From positions 23,912,906-23,976,905 of the forward strand of contig OY987264.1 in the NCBI GenBank assembly GCA_963920665.1: a stretch of 64,000 bases of DNA, given 5' to 3'. The DNA is from Straminergon stramineum. Lineage: Eukaryota; Streptophyta; Bryopsida; Hypnales; Calliergonaceae. The notes under the pieces were generated by a model. The model did not search any database, was not told where the DNA came from, and saw nothing but the letters and a program-made list of their open reading frames with translations. Position numbers and translations under genes: made by a program. Below are positions 24,123-35,580 of this stretch, piece after piece (the stretch's first letter is position 1; each line of letters opens with the position of its first letter).

Positions 24123-24420
24123 AACATTAGAGGGGATTTGAGGCCTCAACATGCTTGCGAGTTCCCAGGCTCTGAGAAACGTAGGAACGCAGGCATTGTT
24201 GCAATCTGACATGGCCGACATTGTACTATGTCAAAAAAAATTTTAAATTAAAATTAAATTTTTTTTTCAACTTATTTTTGCATATCAAAACTAAATTTTT
24301 TTGGTATTTATTTGACTGACAGTAGCCAGCAATTCCCAGACATCATAGGGAACAAGCAAGGAACAGGCAGGGAACAGCCCTGAAACGGGCATGTAGAGAC
24401 CTCAAATTTCCCCTAATGTT
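24123..24420. mobile_element. Inverted-repeat element J (298 bp)
   Basis: The ends pair over about 30 bp: AACATTAGAGGGGATTTGAG at the left against its imperfect complement ending CCCCTAATGTT at the right. The interior resembles the tandem repeat at 13205-13708. No target duplication is certain. Confidence 0.7.
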
Positions 24421-25020
24421 CCAAGTTTTCAACTAGCCAATACACATAACCGGTTCTATTCATGGATGGAGAGTAAAATGAATTGGATGAATTTGCGTAG
24501 GTTTGTGACGATGCCATTACCTGGTTATTAACCCAGTCCCGAAATTGTCGTCTCGTCGTTCAAAATATCAAGCAGCGTGTTTCATTAAATGCAAATATAT
24601 TGAGTACGTCCCCAAGGTCTCAACACCAATGAAAGCGGATCGGTCTGCAATCGTGCCTCGGCAGTAAGTTGATGTCCACCCATAAATGGACAAAAAACGC
24701 AAATTTGAGTTCATTTCATTCAAGCATTGCCTATTTCGATCTTGCTCTCTCCACAGAGCAGGGTCACTCGCAGCCTACGTTTACTAAACTGTTAGAATTC
24801 TGGGTTGCGCGTGACCCATCTCAAGGTTGTAACCCATTTCAACGTTGATAGTAATCAGTCATCGAGATCTGCATGCTTCAAGCTATACGTTAAGCATCGA
24901 ATTTGGGTTTGCTAGAGAAACGTGAATTTGGTTACTTTTCCTTGGAGTTTTAGTTTGCAAGCTAGTTGCATTCCTGTGGCCACCAGGAAGCTTAAACAGA
25001 AAGCAACTACTATTACAGGC
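24421..25020. other. Upstream region of the zinc-ribbon locus
   Basis: Less AT-rich than the flanks. The reading frame of the zinc-ribbon peptide is open back to 24922 but without an ATG before 25021. No TATA box is obvious. Confidence 0.4.
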
Positions 25021-25874
25021 ATGGAGGTGATGAAGTGCCCTCGCCCAGACTGCCCCAATCCCACTTTTCACATCGCCAAGTCAGGCGCCAAGTACCACTG
25101 CATTGGATGCTGGCGTAGATTCGCAGGCAGTGGTCGATTCCGAGTTGCACAACAAACGTCGCCACCGAAACGCTGGCTGCGTAAATTTGCACCGGAGCGA
25201 TTGAATGGTCCGCCACCGAAACTAGTCGAGATCGATGAAACTCACAATTCGTCTTCGTTTGAGACCTGCAAGAAGTGGACCCTCGACGCCAGTCACGCAA
25301 CCACCAGTTTCAATCGCAACTGAGCATACTGATTCACTTCCAGCCGCTTCAATTGCAACTGAGAATGATGATTCGTTTACTGTGATTTCGGATTCGGCCA
25401 CGTTGTCCGAGGAGGAAGATGATGATATTACTTCAACTGCTCGATACGATGGAGCGACTACAGCCACCCTAGCTACTTTCATCTGCCGTTGATTCCCGAT
25501 ATGCGGCGGGGCCAAGCAGAAGATCTAGGTCCCCATCAACTCCGGGCATCGACGACTTCCCGGACGGGAATTTCCCAGCTCCTTACGCCGGAGCGACTGA
25601 TCATGCAGACGAGATGCTTTCATCTACCGCGGCTTCCCGGTATGCGGCCGGGCCAGTTAGAAGATCTAGGTCTCTATCGATTGCAACTCCAGTCATTGAC
25701 GATATCCCGGACGTCAATATCCCGCACTTCGATTTCTCACTTCCCGTGACCACTGTCCGTGACGAGGATTGTGAAAGTACCGGAAGTTCGCCGGATGAGG
25801 TAGTTCCGGTCGGGTCAAGCATTGTTCGAGCTTTGAAACTCACACAGTGTGTTGCGGAAGATCGAATGGAATAA
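25021..25874 (+). pseudogene. Zinc-ribbon / Arg-Ser-rich protein, frame broken twice
   Basis: The ATG at 25021 opens a frame with a four-cysteine zinc-ribbon pattern: C6-x4-C11 and C27-x2-C30 (KCPRPDC ... YHCIGCWRRF). It stops at 25323. The next frame is open from about 25235 to 25492 (PPVSIATEHTDSLPAAS, then an acidic SEEEDDD stretch), and the third from about 25475 to 25874. The third frame holds two copies of a 47-codon unit (141-bp period) with RYAAGP.RRSRS. A partial earlier copy of that unit sits in the middle frame and is two bases shorter than its later homologue, which explains the second frame change. Composition is GC-rich and codon-like across all three frames, so one ancestral reading frame with indels is likely. 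Assembly errors or unseen introns could also explain it. I do not recognise the family. Confidence 0.6.
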
Positions 25875-26733
25875 GAACTGGCGTGATGCTGCGCATGTGA
25901 CGAATTAAAAAAGCTGGTGAGAATCATGAAAAGTACGGCGTACTTTGCTTGCTTTTAATTAGCTAGTGAAAGCCTTGTTACCTTAACTTGGACGACTTGG
26001 AGGGTCTTTCTTTTTCTGAATCAGGGTATTTCTGATCAATTTGGTCCAGGTATTGAATTACGTGCGCATTTAATTACGTGTGTATTTAATTATATGATTA
26101 TCGTGTCGGCACACCAACTTCAATTTGCTCCTAGGTGCGTTAGTATTCGGCCCGGTATTCGCTTCCTTGTGCAAATATTCAGACCACATTTACCGTAATT
26201 TGAGTAATATTTATTGAATAGTAGAGTTAACTACAGTAGGTGATGCATTCATGAACTCGTCGATGGTATGAAGTCGAATCACGTAAGATAGAATCAAGTT
26301 GCAATTAGTGGTCACAGTTGTGTTTTGAGCTTGCATGTTAGGTTTACACGTCCAACACTACAGCGGTCGTTAATTGAATTGAATTGGTGCGATTCTGGGA
26401 GCCAGAGAATTGCGACATGCAGTTCTGCACAAAGCTCTAAAAATTATGGTTGATATCGATTTATTTTTCAGGTCTGAATAGTGCCAAAGTTGTTGATTCC
26501 GGCAATATAATGAAATTGAATTTGATTGGTGAGTCAAGCGATGTCAATTTTGTAAAGGTGGCGATATTCCGCAACTTTGGCACTTTCAAGCTGCCGAGCC
26601 GCCGGGCTCGAAACGTATACGTAGACCTAGTAAATCAATACTTGACCTAGTTTTGAAAGATTTATGTAGATGTTTGTCCAATTTAACAAAATTGATGATA
26701 TTATGTGTTTGTGTGAATCCTAATAAACACTAA
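25875..26733. other. Intergenic DNA with a small inverted repeat
   Basis: 'gtgccaaagttg' at about 26477 and 'caactttggcac' at about 26573 form an inverted pair, and the segment 26425-26700 resembles group G repeats. No gene was recognised. Confidence 0.45.
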
Positions 26734-26801
26734 GAAACAAGCGTTTCTCTGAAACAAGCGTTTCTCTGAAACAAGCGTTTCTCTGAAACAAGCGTTTCTC
26801 T
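26734..26801 (+). repeat. Four perfect tandem copies of a 17-bp palindromic unit
   Basis: The unit GAAACAAGCGTTTCTCT is repeated exactly four times. Each copy contains AGAAAC and GTTTCT (or GAAAC/GTTTC) around a short AAGC centre, so the array can form four small stem-loops. Confidence 0.95.
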
Positions 26802-27838
26802 GATTTTAGATTTAAGATTCATTGTTTAAATGTAAATTCTGTCATATAATCTCCACATTGACAATCTAGCTAGCAATTGCAAGGCAAGGGACTTAGCTTG
26901 AAATGTAAATTTATTTCCAATCCAATTTTAAAGAGCTTTGTGCACTTGAATTTCACAAGTTTAGCATTTAATGAATCCATGCCAATGTAATAAATTGACT
27001 TTAATTTTGAGGTGTTAATCATCTATAGTAAATACATTATTACATTTCTACTCAAAGAGAGAGGTTCAATTCAACTGATGTTTATTTAATTTGGTTAACA
27101 CTTACTTCCTAGATGTATACAATGAATCTAGAATAGTCTAAATTTAGTTATAATTGAATTGTCAAGTTAATTGAGATGCAAGCATGTGATACAAACATTA
27201 TTCTAATGATTATAATATCAATAGAAGTAATTTTTGCATCATTTTGGTCATGAGTAACTTACCAATCATGGTCATGGTCATCACATTCATTTGTTAGAAT
27301 TTCTTGAAGTTGGCAACTTGACAAGTAGCACTTATATATGGTAAAGAAATGGTACAATCATTAAAGAGAAAATTTAGGTCCTCTAATGTTTGAGTTCTCC
27401 TTCTAATGTCTAGTGTAGAACCTTAAATCAATTGGTTGAAACTCAAATTTATACTATTTTTTTAATCACAAATTTTAGAAATTTGACTATAAATCTTAAG
27501 GTATCAAGTATGCAAATTGTCTCTTAGAAGGCCAAATTTCAATTAATTATATATGATTCTAATTAGCTAATCCAAAGCCTTTGGCACTTTGAAAGGTGTC
27601 AATTTAATAGATTTGAGATTTAATTATGGATTTTAATTAGAATTTCATTGATGATATATTATGGACTTATGGTTCATTTGTTGATCTTGCAGGATTGTAT
27701 TGAACCTCCCATTATCATTTGGGAAAACAAGCCACAACTTTTGGGAGCTTAATATTCGAGAAAAAAAACTAATTGACACTCTAGCATTTATTGCAATAAA
27801 TTTTCGACAACATTTGACACTAGGACATGAGTGTAGAA
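26802..27838. other. AT-rich intergenic DNA
   Basis: No gene or element ends recognised. Confidence 0.5.
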
Positions 27839-28461
27839 GGCAATGGTCAACTTGGGGTATCACTTTTGGGACACACTAATTAGGTGATTTTAGTTTGAAA
27901 CCTTCAAAGTTTGTCTAATTTGTTCATTTTGATCAATTAAGAAGACCCTAAAATGAAAAAAAAAATTCTTGCACCTTAGAGGGATCAAAGTATATATATT
28001 CCTACTAAGTTTGTTTTTTAAAATTTGAAATTTTGTTGATCTATTCATAGATGTGAAAAAAATGCCAAAATTTGGGGATTTGCACGTATCATAATGTACA
28101 ATGTATTACATTTTTATTAATAAAATTAATTATTATATGTATTGGACCACTAAATATAAGTCATATGCAAAAAGCATATAAAAAGAAAATTATTTGATAT
28201 TCCAAATGCTTGTTATTGAGGATTATATGTACATAGGACAAAATTTATTTTTTCAAATAAAAAATTTATTAAAAATTCTGAAAATTCTTTGATTGTGATG
28301 AATTTTTTTCTTAATACATTATCAGTCTAGGTAGTTAAAACCACATTTTGTGAAATCATACTTTACTATATTTAAAAGATGAGGTTGTTTGACATAGGGG
28401 AGTGGACTACCATATTTGTAGTTAAGACAACCTTTTTGGATACCCCAAGTTGACCATTGCC
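27839..28461. mobile_element. Inverted-repeat element M (623 bp)
   Basis: Perfect terminal inverted repeats of about 22 bp: GGCAATGGTCAACTTGGGGT at 27839 and its complement ending at 28461. The interior is AT-rich and non-coding. No target duplication stands out. Confidence 0.75.
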
Positions 28462-28506
28462 CTAAAGTTGCAACCTAATAAGCCCCAAGCATGGAGTTGA
28501 TGAGCC

Positions 28507-28800
28507 TAGATGGTCGATTTCATTGAAATGGCGGTATTTCATAAGCCATTTTTCAAACCTCACAATCTCAAGTGTGATTCTGTAAGAGGGACATCTAGAA
28601 CTAATATAGATTTCTCAAATCTAAAATTGATATAGATTTTAGATCGCATGGTCTAAAAATCTATGACTTATCAAAATTTCTAACATCTAGGACATATCTA
28701 GATTTCAGACTAAGTTGTCTGAACTTTAAAAGTGCCAAAGTTGCGAAATGGCCCATTGTTTTCTTGGAATACCACCATTTTAATGAAATTGACCATCTAG
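28507..28800. mobile_element. Inverted-repeat element G (about 294 bp)
   Basis: Ends pair over about 33 bp: TAGATGGTCGATTTCATTGA at the left with TCAATTTCATTAAAATGG-type sequence at the right, reversed. The interior carries words such as 'gtgccaaagttgc' found also near 19640, 22070 and 26570, so it is a multi-copy family with diverged members. Confidence 0.65.
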
Positions 28801-28805
28801 AGCCT

Positions 28806-30539
28806 TGAATATCAATTTTTTTAGATTTAAAAATAATAATTAAAAAAATTATTCACTAAATTAGCAATATTTATTATTTGTAATAAAATTTAGAACCTAT
28901 GACCACGGATGCAATCTCAACCCTATGATTGTGGATTAGGATTTGTACTAGGTTTCTCTCTTGCAATAAAATCATGAAAGTTTTGTGTAAACTACCAACT
29001 TACATACCCCACTCAAAATTAAATTTCCAAGCTAAGTGTTCTATTAATATAATTACAATCACTTCCAAATCCATAATTGATGATATGAAGTCCAATATAT
29101 AATGAAGGCAAAAAAAATAGACCACTCCATATAGCTCATGGCATATTGGCATTTCACACATAACAATACTTGAGCACTATGTTGTAAAAGTGTAAATGAA
29201 ACACTTAAAAATTTGAAAAACACGAGCCATGCCTACTCCAAGACATTAATGATCATAACTTGAACTAAAAGAAGCTTCAACTTGTTGAAGCTATAATTGG
29301 GAGTATGAATGAACTTGTCTACATAGATAGCCAATTTTTGCAAAAATACCTAAAGAAGTAGTTAAAGTGCTTGTTGATGAACAATTGAGGAAACAATCAT
29401 TTTACAAAGGTAGTACATATATAGTTTGGGAATAAACTTATTGTAATTTGGTACATGTTTGTGTTCATCTCCAATCTAGTCTCTAGAGACACTATATTAC
29501 TATTGCACCAAGGCCTAAAATAGGAAGCAATGTTAGGCTTAAGAAGGCCCCTTTGACATTAATTGCCCACATTTTTATTTTTTTTGTTGGTGCATTCACA
29601 ATTTGACAAATGGTTTTGTTATTCCTAATAGTGGGATATGCATTTGGATTGGGTGGCAACTGATGATAGTGTGTGAGCATGAAAATGTAACCATGTCAAC
29701 CTTGAACATATGTATAAGTAGATATCCTCTAACCATTGAAGGTCCTCATAATATAAACACCTATGGTATAATTATCTATAATGTAATAACACTATATTTC
29801 TTGAATATTTCTTTAATATAGAGACCTATAACATAAGTGTATATAGTCTTCTAAGCTCATGGGTTCAAGCTTGTAGGCTCACATAATAACAACCCTCAAT
29901 TAGATGGTAGCAAATGATTATACAAAACACTCCAAATATATCTTTGGCATCCTTAAAATACACCTCTAGCACTTCTAACTAGTCAATGATTCATTTCTAC
30001 TTTGTTCATTTTGCTATACACAATTTGATATCATCGCAACGGAACTAAAAGTCCACTACTACCTCCCATAATTGCTATAATTTTTTTTTTGCAATAGGTT
30101 TGAGGCAGTCAACTTGTCTTCCTTTGGGTTTCTCAGTGCATTTTGGTAGTACACTTGAAGTTCAAACTTCAATGTTGATCTTGACATTTGTTGCTAGAAT
30201 TGTTGATTGATTCTTACAATGTGGTACTAAAATGTTCTCCAAACAATCTTTATCATATAAGGTGCATTGTAAGCTTTCTTTTGCATTCCTACACCCTTGG
30301 AAGACTCCATCTCAATTAGCTCTTGTGGATTGTATTTGAAAACAACATGGAGAGAAGTTTACATTAGAGAAAAATTAGGCCCCAAAAGAGTTGCTAGGCA
30401 ATAGGATTGACAGAATGTCCGAACATCCGGAGATGCTACCCCCAAGGATGTCCTGTGACATTCAATTTTTTAACTTTTTTACCATGGTGTAATTTTTTAA
30501 CCCTGTCCACTAGTAATCGTTTGCATCGATCGCGTGTGT
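28806..30539. other. AT-rich intergenic DNA
   Basis: No gene recognised. Open frames near 29492-29821 are short and not family-like. Confidence 0.5.
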
Positions 30540-30950
30540 CCGCGGCGGCGGCGGCGGCCTACTAGCCTATCTACCAACCCATCCGCAACCCCGTTTGCCA
30601 TTTTTGAAGCCTATCTGTGACAACATTCACTTGCTCGTCTACGAACTTGTCCACAACCCCATCTGCCATTGTTGAAGCCTGTCTGCGACGTTGTCTACCA
30701 ACCAGACTATCCGCAACCCCTACCACCATTTCTGCAACCTGTTTGCGACTCACCAAGTCTGATTGCCATTCTGTCCGCGACTTCACGAGGTTGTCCATGC
30801 CTCAGGCAACCCATCTACTAGCCCATCTACCTACTCATTTGTGAGTCTGGTAGTATGTCCGCCCATCCGTTTGTATGTTCACCCTCTAGTCCGCGACTCT
30901 GGGAGTACGTCTGCAAGGTCGTCTACCTTCTCGTCTACTTGTCAGACATG
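30540..30950 (+). repeat. GC-rich degenerate minisatellite with GCG run
   Basis: Begins with five GGC units (30541-30558). Then loosely repeated units of about 60-75 bp follow, with the order 'ccgcaacccc', 'tgccatt.ttgaagcct', 'tctg.gac'. The two longest frames, one on each strand, are both products of the repeat and are not taken as genes. It contrasts sharply with the AT-rich surroundings. Confidence 0.6.
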
Positions 30951-30954
30951 CAGA

Positions 30955-31167
30955 CAATTGGGTGGATACTCATGATACACTAACAATTAACTTCATTTGC
31001 CATTTCTAACTTCAATTTTTGGAATTTGAGGGCGTATAATATATCGTTAGAAAGGTCTTCAATATACCCTTCCAATGGTATATCACACACCCTCAAAATC
31101 CAAAAACTTTGGTCAAAAATGGCAAAAGAAGTTGATTGCGATGGCATAGTCAAGGTCCACCCAACTG
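30955..31167. repeat. 213-bp imperfect hairpin
   Basis: The left arm from CAATTGGGTGGATAC to GAGGGCGT pairs with the right arm ending CCACCCAACTG. The arms align end to end, with matching blocks AACTTC.TTTGCCATTT and TTTTTGGA.TTTGAGGG, leaving a short AT-rich loop around 31050-31070. It could be a foldback MITE or a small-RNA precursor. Confidence 0.7.
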
Positions 31168-31296
31168 TTCACCCATCCTTTTTCAAAATTCATGATTTTT
31201 AATTGCTAATACTACAAAAGTATTATTTAAAAAAAAATGTTCTTCCAACTATATTGAATTGCTTATATTGACGATTCATGTTATTTCTACCGTAAA

Positions 31297-31590
31297 GTGT
31301 CCTTGAAAATAATCATTCAATTGTCTCTTTACTTGCGATTAGTTGACTACTAATTTTGTCAAATTTTAGTTTTAGATCCAACTATATGATGATTTCAGTG
31401 ATCTAGGGAGCTACCACTTTGAAAATTCATAGAAATTACATGTCATATCCAAATATTCTAATTTCTTTATTGAAAATTCATGATTTTCAATTGATAATAC
31501 TACAAAAATATTATTGTAAGGAAAAAGTGCCTCCAACTATGTTGAATTGCTTATATTGATGGTTTTGGATGTTTCTACCATATATTCACA
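31297..31590 (+). repeat. Dispersed repeat H, copy 2
   Basis: Direct-orientation homologue of 1930-2235. The right-hand part also occurs immediately upstream at about 31185-31280 as a partial copy. Confidence 0.6.
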
Positions 31591-31638
31591 CTTGTATAGG
31601 GGAACCACATACAATTTTCCAAAAAAAGTAATCCAAAG

Positions 31639-32223
31639 TTAACCCTAGAGCACTCCGATGTCCAAAAAGTAGACAACAAATAGATTGAAACTATTGTATC
31701 TTCTCATTACTACTCGGATGAAGGTCATCCTAATTTTTGGAGATACTTTATCAAGTTGTTGTCCTATCTAAGGGTTGGATTTGGTGTTAGTACAGTACAT
31801 ATTTTTCTAAAATTACCAATGTGCAAGTATGTCAAGATGTCAAATTGCATTGACTCTAGTTCAAAACAAGATTTGCCAAAATGAGGTCATAGATTTTAAA
31901 AGCACAAAAATTTCAAAAAATCACCATGTGAAGAGAACCTCATTTCAAGTCCATTCCAACAAATTTTACTAAAAAAATGATAATATTTTGCTTGTAATCA
32001 AATATAGAAGGAATTTTCAAATTTTCTTTTCAAAATTTATTAAAAAAACATTGGTGATAGCATTGGTGAATCTAACCGTACGGATGGAATCTGCAACCCA
32101 CATTCTACAACTTTCAATCATTTATGAATTCCAAAATATGCTTCCAAATTGCACCTTATCATGATTTTTCTCAAATCACCAATTTTGGAGATGAGTCTGG
32201 ACGTTCCAGACTTCCAGGGTTAA
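31639..32223 (+). mobile_element. Family D element, copy D1, TTAA-flanked
   Basis: 585 bp from TTAA to TTAA, with termini CCCTAGAGCACTCC and, at the right, CTTCCAGGG. It aligns in direct orientation with D2 (50603-51187) and inverted with D3 (61587-62163). Shared blocks include 'tatcaagttgttgtcct', 'agggttg.atttggtgtta' and 'aaaatcaccatgtgaagaga', up to small changes. It is non-coding. Confidence 0.8.
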
Positions 32224-33307
32224 CCGTGCCATTCGACACATGGGCAACCAAGGATCAGATTTTGAAGGAAAGCAAAGCATATCTAAGGTCATGATTTGAG
32301 GCAACGGATACCCAACTTTCCACCATCTGCACTTCTGCACATGGTCAAACTAAGTTCTCCCGATTTCAATGAATGTAACAAAATTTGAAGAACTGCCAGG
32401 TCTGTGAACTTCACTCACAGAAGATTTCAATGACTTTGTTGTGATGAGTCACTCCCCGTGGTAGGTTCATTGAAATCAAAATTACTCATGGAGTCTTGGC
32501 TACCAATATTTGTGAGCATGTGCAGGTGACATCATTTGCAATGTCGATCATAAAGTTGATATCTAAAGCTTGAATACAATGTGCAACACTGCAACTTCCC
32601 TAGTACAGTACAGAGGACAAGGAGAAGTAACAAAAATGTCTCCACAGAATTCCAAATTTCCAACAAACCCCACTCCCATCCACCTTCATACGTTGTCAAC
32701 ATAGTCAAGCAAACCCACCATCTTCACATTGTAGCAACAAACCACGAAACATCTGACACAACAAATAGAAACTATATGTGCTGAACAAAATTTAATAGAG
32801 CTGCTAATCAAATTAGCGCTCTAGTGTAAGGAACTCAACAAGATTGGCAGAGACCCTCCTCTACAATCCACAGCAGTAAAGGTTACCACCGCAGTGAGGA
32901 CCCCTACACAGCGAGTAACAAAAAGCCATCATGTACCATCACTTCTCAAACTCTGGAGGATACCATTACCGTCGTGCTCCTCTTCGGGCAACCTTTCGCT
33001 GGGCATCATCCACTAAATAAAAAAATAACTGTACCAACTCTCCACTCATCTTAACATTCCGTCGCTATAAACAAGTTCCAGCTACTACTCTAGCTGCCAA
33101 AGCCGCCATTGATCACTCTTTACTTATCTCTTCCATTACCTTCCACTCACACATGTTTACAAATAGCTCCAAAAACTGCAAACCGTCGCAAACCTTCAGA
33201 AAATCCTCTCCCTTAATAGGACTGAGCATGGTCCTTATTATCCATGTACCAGGGTCCTGGAAACTACAAGATGAGCGCAAGCCATCCAAGCTCACTGTCG
33301 AAAATTC
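32224..33307. other. 3' flank of the BBX gene
   Basis: Moderate GC, likely including the 3' UTR of the BBX gene, which is transcribed leftward. No second gene was recognised. Confidence 0.45.
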
Positions 33308-35580
33308 TCATGAATTGCTGGTCCTCTTCACAAACCGACCCTGCATATCCAAATCCCACCATCAGAAACCTCAACTTAGAAACATAGTAATGGCAAGTAA
33401 TGCCGTCCAAATTCCAATCCTGTCCAACAACACCAAACGGATTTATCTAATCACTCTATTTTCAATTTGAAGAAAATTGAAGCAAGTGTGTTGGGGAATG
33501 TGTGTTCCTAAGCCATTTTGAGTCAATAACACATGACACGGGGGAATCAAATCTAACACCATCATCTAATCACTTACATCTGACTACCTATATTTCTATT
33601 TTAAAGCAAACTAGAGCATGTGTTCCAAGGGGCGTGTGTTTCTTAGACATTTCGAGACATTAAAGTTAACATGACCAAGAGAATTCAAATCTAACACCAC
33701 CACATTCAAATCTAAGTCTTCTATTTTCATCTTGGAACAAATTGGACCATGTGTTTCGAGGGGCATGTGTTTCCAAATGTGGGTAAGTCCTAACACAGAA
33801 CAAGAGGGGCTCATATCTAGCACCACCATTCTTATACTAAGCTTTCTATTATCATTTTTCAATGACATTGGAGTACGTGTTTCCAAATGACTCACAAAGA
33901 CAGAACCTCCAGTCAAATTAGGAATTCGTAAACTGAGGAGTAGTGATTGCGGACCTTCATGCGGGGTCTTCTCTCGGCGTTGAGCTTGCGGACCTCGTAT
34001 CGTATAGTCTTTGAAAACAAGCGACTTCGGCGCTTCTCCTTGTACCGCAGAACGCGCGCCTCGCGACCCCCGCTGCTCGGGTCGTCGCCGTTGCCCATTT
34101 CTGGCACGAGGCTGTCAGGATGGACCCAAGGCTCTCCGCGGTCCGACCACGCCGTGATCACATCGTCGTAGTTCAATTGCAAGCTCGGCACTGTGCGAAG
34201 ATCCTCCTCGGACAGCCCTTCACGACAGCAACGCAGAATCTCCTTCGCCTCGGATTTCATACTCTCCGGACTCAGTGGATGGGCATTTGTCGTGGACTCC
34301 CCCTTCGGCCGTGACGCAAAAAACTTCGCGAACGGGCCGCTAGCGAAGCGGTCGCTCTCGGGGTCCGCCGCATTACTCAGCGAGGATTCACTCCCTGGAA
34401 AAAAACACGAGGCCACGAATTTCATCAGTACCACGTCCGCCCACCATTCCCAAAATCAATCACACATGAAATTTGACACAAATCCTTGACAAGCGGTAAT
34501 TTGGACCGTTTGAAAACCAACTACACGGAGCCCTTTAGCGTCAAATTTCTTGTGTTGGATGTTAGCTGAATGTTGCGGCAATGAAGAATGTTAAAAGTGT
34601 TGCTGTGTAGAAATGCTGGAGGCCATACCCGTATCGTCTGGCGACGGGTCCAAGTCCAAGCTCAAGCTTCCAAGCTCGCGAGACCCGAACTCCTCAAATC
34701 CGTCCAAGTCCGGAATCTCCCCCGGAATGAAGCACGCTTCGCCCGTCAAGGTGATACCCCCGTCCACGTCCACATCCACGTCCGCGTCGCACGCGAGCGG
34801 ATCACCTTCCGCGTCGAATCCGTTCTCCGGCACCAGGAAGTGATCCGACATGACGTCGTCATCGAGCGCCGCTTTCCCTTTGAAGTACGCCGCGAAGTTG
34901 GAGTCTTCGGAAGGCGAGCTCACGGCGTGGAAATCCGGAGAAAATGCGTCGAACGAGGAGGATTCGAGCTGCCCAGTGCTGCCCAGTTCCGTGGAAGACG
35001 GTGACGACTGCGGCGACACCGTAATGAAGGACGGCACTTCATGCGTGTCGTCATCGACAATGAGGAAATCTTCCGTGTCGAAGAGGTCGTCGAATGTGAG
35101 AAGCTCATGAAGCTCCTCCGCCTCCGTGCTCTGTTTTGGGGCGCTTTGGGGGGGCTCGGGATTCAAGGGCTTGAAGAGCTGAAGGTCCTGATGTACCTGC
35201 TGCGGCTGATTCTGATGGCGATGGCGATGGTGGGGGTGCGGGCGCGTTGTTCGCGACCGTTTCCGGCAGGGCAGGACTTGCGGGACGGGCGTATGCAGGA
35301 TTTTGGAGATGGAGCGCTTGCGCGGCGGTGGCGACGAGTCGGTCGTGGGTTTGCGAGCTGCTGCAGGGGTGCCGCTCGGGGTGAGGCGGACGCGCTCGTG
35401 ACGGAGCGAGAGCGAGTTCGCCGAATGGACCTGCGTGTCGCAGCGGTCGCACAGGTAGGCAGCGTCGGCGCCGCAGTACCAGCGCGCGCTCTTGCCTGCG
35501 CACACGTCGCACGCGCGCGCCCCGCGCCCCACGATGGCCATGGCGGTCGTCACCGCCCGGCACGCTGCCTTCGTCGCCAT
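33308..35580 (-). CDS. B-box + CCT domain protein (CONSTANS-like, COL6/COL16 type)
   Basis: Nuclear transcription regulator of the BBX/COL family. Exons: 35580-34629, 34394-33955 and 33340-33308, all GT-AG and in phase, giving 474 residues from the ATG at 35580 to the TGA at 33308. One B-box lies at residues 24-61: C24, C27, C36, D39, C44, C47, H52 and H61 ([32 protein letters not shown]). A Pro/His/Ser-rich linker and acidic patches follow ([22 protein letters not shown]). The CCT domain covers residues 428-471 ([17 protein letters not shown] to RPRMKGRFVKR). A single B-box and an intron inside the CCT after RPRMK match the COL6/7/8/16 group. Start upstream of the ATG is open only through non-ATG codons. 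This group is commonly linked to light, clock or chlorophyll control; the role here is inference. Intron 2 (33341-33954) carries a tandem repeat. Confidence 0.95.
33482..33900 (+). repeat. Degenerate tandem repeat in BBX intron 2, about 3.2 units
   Basis: Units begin near 33482, 33614, 33746 and 33871, a period of about 125-132 bp. Each carries 'catgtgttcc.aggggc.tgtgtt' and then 'tctaacaccacca' and 'ttctatttt' words. It fills most of the second intron of the BBX gene. Confidence 0.75.

Noticed and set aside
30571..30975. Val/Asp- or Ser/Thr-rich proteins from the GC-rich patch
   Set aside because: Both strands are open because of the underlying tandem repeat; not genes.
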